This document shows, one piece after another, positions 62,594-64,000 of a stretch of DNA of 64,000 bases. The stretch covers positions 1 to 64,000 of the forward strand of contig RFNZ01000003.1 in NCBI GenBank assembly GCA_009926935.1, read 5' to 3'. The notes beneath the pieces are model-generated. The model was not told the DNA's origin. It did not search any database and was given only the letters and a program-made list of their open reading frames with translations. The stretch is from Pseudomonadota bacterium (GTDB taxonomy: Bacteria; Pseudomonadota; Alphaproteobacteria; Micavibrionales; UBA1664). Within the stretch, counting starts at the first letter, position 1, and each line of letters begins with the position of its first letter. The translations under genes were made by a program, and so were the position numbers.

Positions 62594-63838
62594 TTACGGC
62601 TGTTTATCGATGATGGGTTTGGCTATGGGGTCCATTTTTCTAATGACGGGCGGCACAGTCGGGTTCATAACTTTTTCAACAGGTGCTATCTCGGGTTTGG
62701 CGATCTCTCTTACTGGTTCTGTTGATTGTGTCGTTACTTCCTTGAGTGCTTCGATTTTAGGTCTTTCTATGGTACCGCCTTCCAAGCGCTTTTCTTCAGC
62801 TTGTTCGCGGATGTTGTCGCGGATCGTTTCAGCGCGTTCGCGCATCGTGTCACGAGCCGTTTCAGCTTTGCCGCGCAAAGTTTCCCGCTTTTGTTCGGCC
62901 TTGTCGCGGAGAAGCTCTCTCTTCATCTCGCTTTTTTCCTTGCGGTTCGGCGCGTTTTCTTTTGAATGACCGTCGTCTTGTGCGCCACCACTGGCTTTTT
63001 TCTCTTTGTACATTTTCAAGAGATCACGGCGAGTCAGTTTTCCTTTTAGCTCGGGATTGGCTGTCTCGATTTCGGTACGGATTTTTTCCATGGCCCTGAA
63101 CTGATGGATTTTATGCCTTTCCAGCAGGTATTTCTGGCGTTGAGATTTTTCTACTTCAATTCTTTTTCCCACTATTTCCGGGCGTTTAAGGGCAACGGTG
63201 TTAACAGCGCGATCGATTTTTTGTTTGCCCCAAACCTTAACTGGGTCAGGTACAACGCCGCGACCACGCAGGGTTGTGCCCTGGCCTTTTTTCAGCACGG
63301 TTTTATTTTGTGCGCCCGTATCAATTTCCACTTCGCCGTCGCCTACCAATACGCCATATTCACCGTCCAGTTCACCGCCCCAAAAGCGTGTGCCACGGAT
63401 GCCGATGGAGCCTGAGGGAATATTAACAGTCACCTCCGGATTTTCTTTTTTTGCGACTAGACCGCTAACATACAAAAATGCACCTTTCGCAACCGAGTAG
63501 GTTGCGTTGTTGTCTACACTGTTCGTGTCATCAAAAAAATACTCATCAAGGACGAGCTGACCGTTTTCCGAGAGGGTTAGCTCGGTCTGGTCAATCAGCA
63601 TCACGTAAAGTCGTGATTGTGGCCCCGTTGTCAGCGTATCGCCTGTACGCACCTGCGTGTTTACGGTTGCCGGCCTTGCCTCCTTGCCAGCCTGGGCCAC
63701 TGTCGCTTCACCTTCCACTTCAAGGATTGTGCCGATAATATCCGTGTCATCGGTGCCTGACTCCTGCGCCTGCGTGGCAGGAATAAAAGCAAAAAAGATT
63801 AAAGCCATGCAGGCTAGTTGCAGAGTTCTTATAAACAT
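62594..63838 (-). CDS. Secreted FecR-domain protein with charged coiled coil
   Basis: This 414-residue exported protein has a signal peptide (MFIRTLQLACMALIFFAFIP, cleavage near TQAQ). A FecR-like domain follows (about 35-190; VNIPSGSIGIRGTRFWGGEL). The middle and C-terminal parts are rich in Lys, Glu and Arg, with EKREL/ETLRGKAET-type heptads (about 290-350), then a Pro-rich tail. There is no membrane-spanning anti-sigma part, so the role is probably structural, not ferric dicitrate signalling. The FecR part is related to that of the giant adhesin at 8914-14286. GGAGG precedes ATG 63838. Confidence 0.82.
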   Translation of the reverse strand: MFIRTLQLACMALIFFAFIPATQAQESGTDDTDIIGTILEVEGEATVAQAGKEARPATVNTQVRTGDTLTTGPQSRLYVMLIDQTELTLSENGQLVLDEYFFDDTNSVDNNATYSVAKGAFLYVSGLVAKKENPEVTVNIPSGSIGIRGTRFWGGELDGEYGVLVGDGEVEIDTGAQNKTVLKKGQGTTLRGRGVVPDPVKVWGKQKIDRAVNTVALKRPEIVGKRIEVEKSQRQKYLLERHKIHQFRAMEKIRTEIETANPELKGKLTRRDLLKMYKEKKASGGAQDDGHSKENAPNRKEKSEMKRELLRDKAEQKRETLRGKAETARDTMRERAETIRDNIREQAEEKRLEGGTIERPKIEALKEVTTQSTEPVREIAKPEIAPVEKVMNPTVPPVIRKMDPIAKPIIDKQP

Positions 63839-63860
63839 GGAGCCTCCGAATAGTGTTGAA

Positions 63861-64000
63861 TTACTGGCTTTTTTTAGTAGCGCGCTTGTGGCCCTTATTG
63901 GCTTTGTCTCGTTTATTTTCTCTGCGATCTACGCGGTTTTCAGTACGGTCGCGTACATCTTCTTTTAGGTCTCGTTTGTCTTCACGGGCATCCTTGCGGT
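63861..64000 (-). CDS. C-terminal fragment of a highly charged protein (cut by window edge)
   Basis: On the minus strand an open frame enters from the right edge and stops at 63861. The last 46 residues are almost all Arg, Lys, Asp, Glu and Asn, with RDxR/KRD repeats (DVRDRTENRVDRRENKRDKA). It ends 22 bases before the FecR-domain gene start, so the two are probably in one operon. Composition resembles the coiled-coil part of that neighbour. Function is unknown. Confidence 0.55.
   Translation of the reverse strand, partial: RKDAREDKRDLKEDVRDRTENRVDRRENKRDKANKGHKRATKKSQ

Noticed and set aside
62594..63838. FecR-type anti-sigma regulator of iron uptake
   Set aside because: It has a cleavable signal peptide and no cytoplasmic part, and no FecI or TonB receptor gene is visible nearby.

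Overview
The window is chromosomal DNA from an alphaproteobacterium. The supporting evidence is the mreBCD-mrdA-rodA order, a DUF1476 F1-ATPase zeta subunit next to purC, the split pntAA/pntAB transhydrogenase, the long-form alphaproteobacterial isocitrate dehydrogenase and a complete overlapping ccmABCDEFGHI cluster. GC looks close to 50 percent. A Micavibrio-like or Rhodospirillales-like host is possible, but I cannot place the genus. No tRNA, rRNA, CRISPR array, IS element or integrase was seen.

Layout. 1-1506: transhydrogenase subunits (minus). 1668-8913: a tight plus-strand operon for type I secretion (TolC-like, ABC exporter, HlyD-like adaptor) ending in a CHASE2 nucleotide cyclase. 8914-14286: a convergent giant FecR/cadherin/FG-GAP adhesin, the probable substrate. 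14422-15615: a cNMP-binding plus EAL phosphodiesterase. Together these read as one cAMP/c-di-GMP-linked surface adhesion module. 15740-21627: rpmJ and the rod-shape operon mreB-mreC-mreD-mrdA-rodA. 21629-31007: metabolism, with an OYE reductase, grxD-bolA-purL-purQ on minus, the ATPase zeta subunit, purC-purS, an AlkA-type glycosylase, nadK and pyrE.

31064-47061: the most unusual region. An S24/LexA-like repressor is followed by about 15 kb of intact podovirus (T7/BPP-1-like) virion genes: portal, Bbp19-like, scaffold, capsid, tail tubes A and B, internal protein, tail spike, large terminase, SleB endolysin and a GTA-type 3TM holin. There is no integrase, replication gene, phage RNA polymerase or att site. 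Gene content and size resemble a gene transfer agent built on a podovirus rather than the known siphovirus-like type. Three palindromic sites (TAGGA-N6-TCCTA, one of them a variant) lie on sigma70-like promoters before the first gene, the capsid gene and a cargo RTX gene, and suggest one repressor regulon. A PilZ gene (antisense) and an RTX protein with a type I secretion-like C-terminus sit inside the cluster.

47058-64000: ordinary host genes. These are a DMT transporter, nhaA, icd, yggT-folD, a small HExxH protein, the cytochrome c maturation operon, an unknown protein, acnA, and a secreted FecR-domain protein followed at the edge by a fragment of a highly charged protein.
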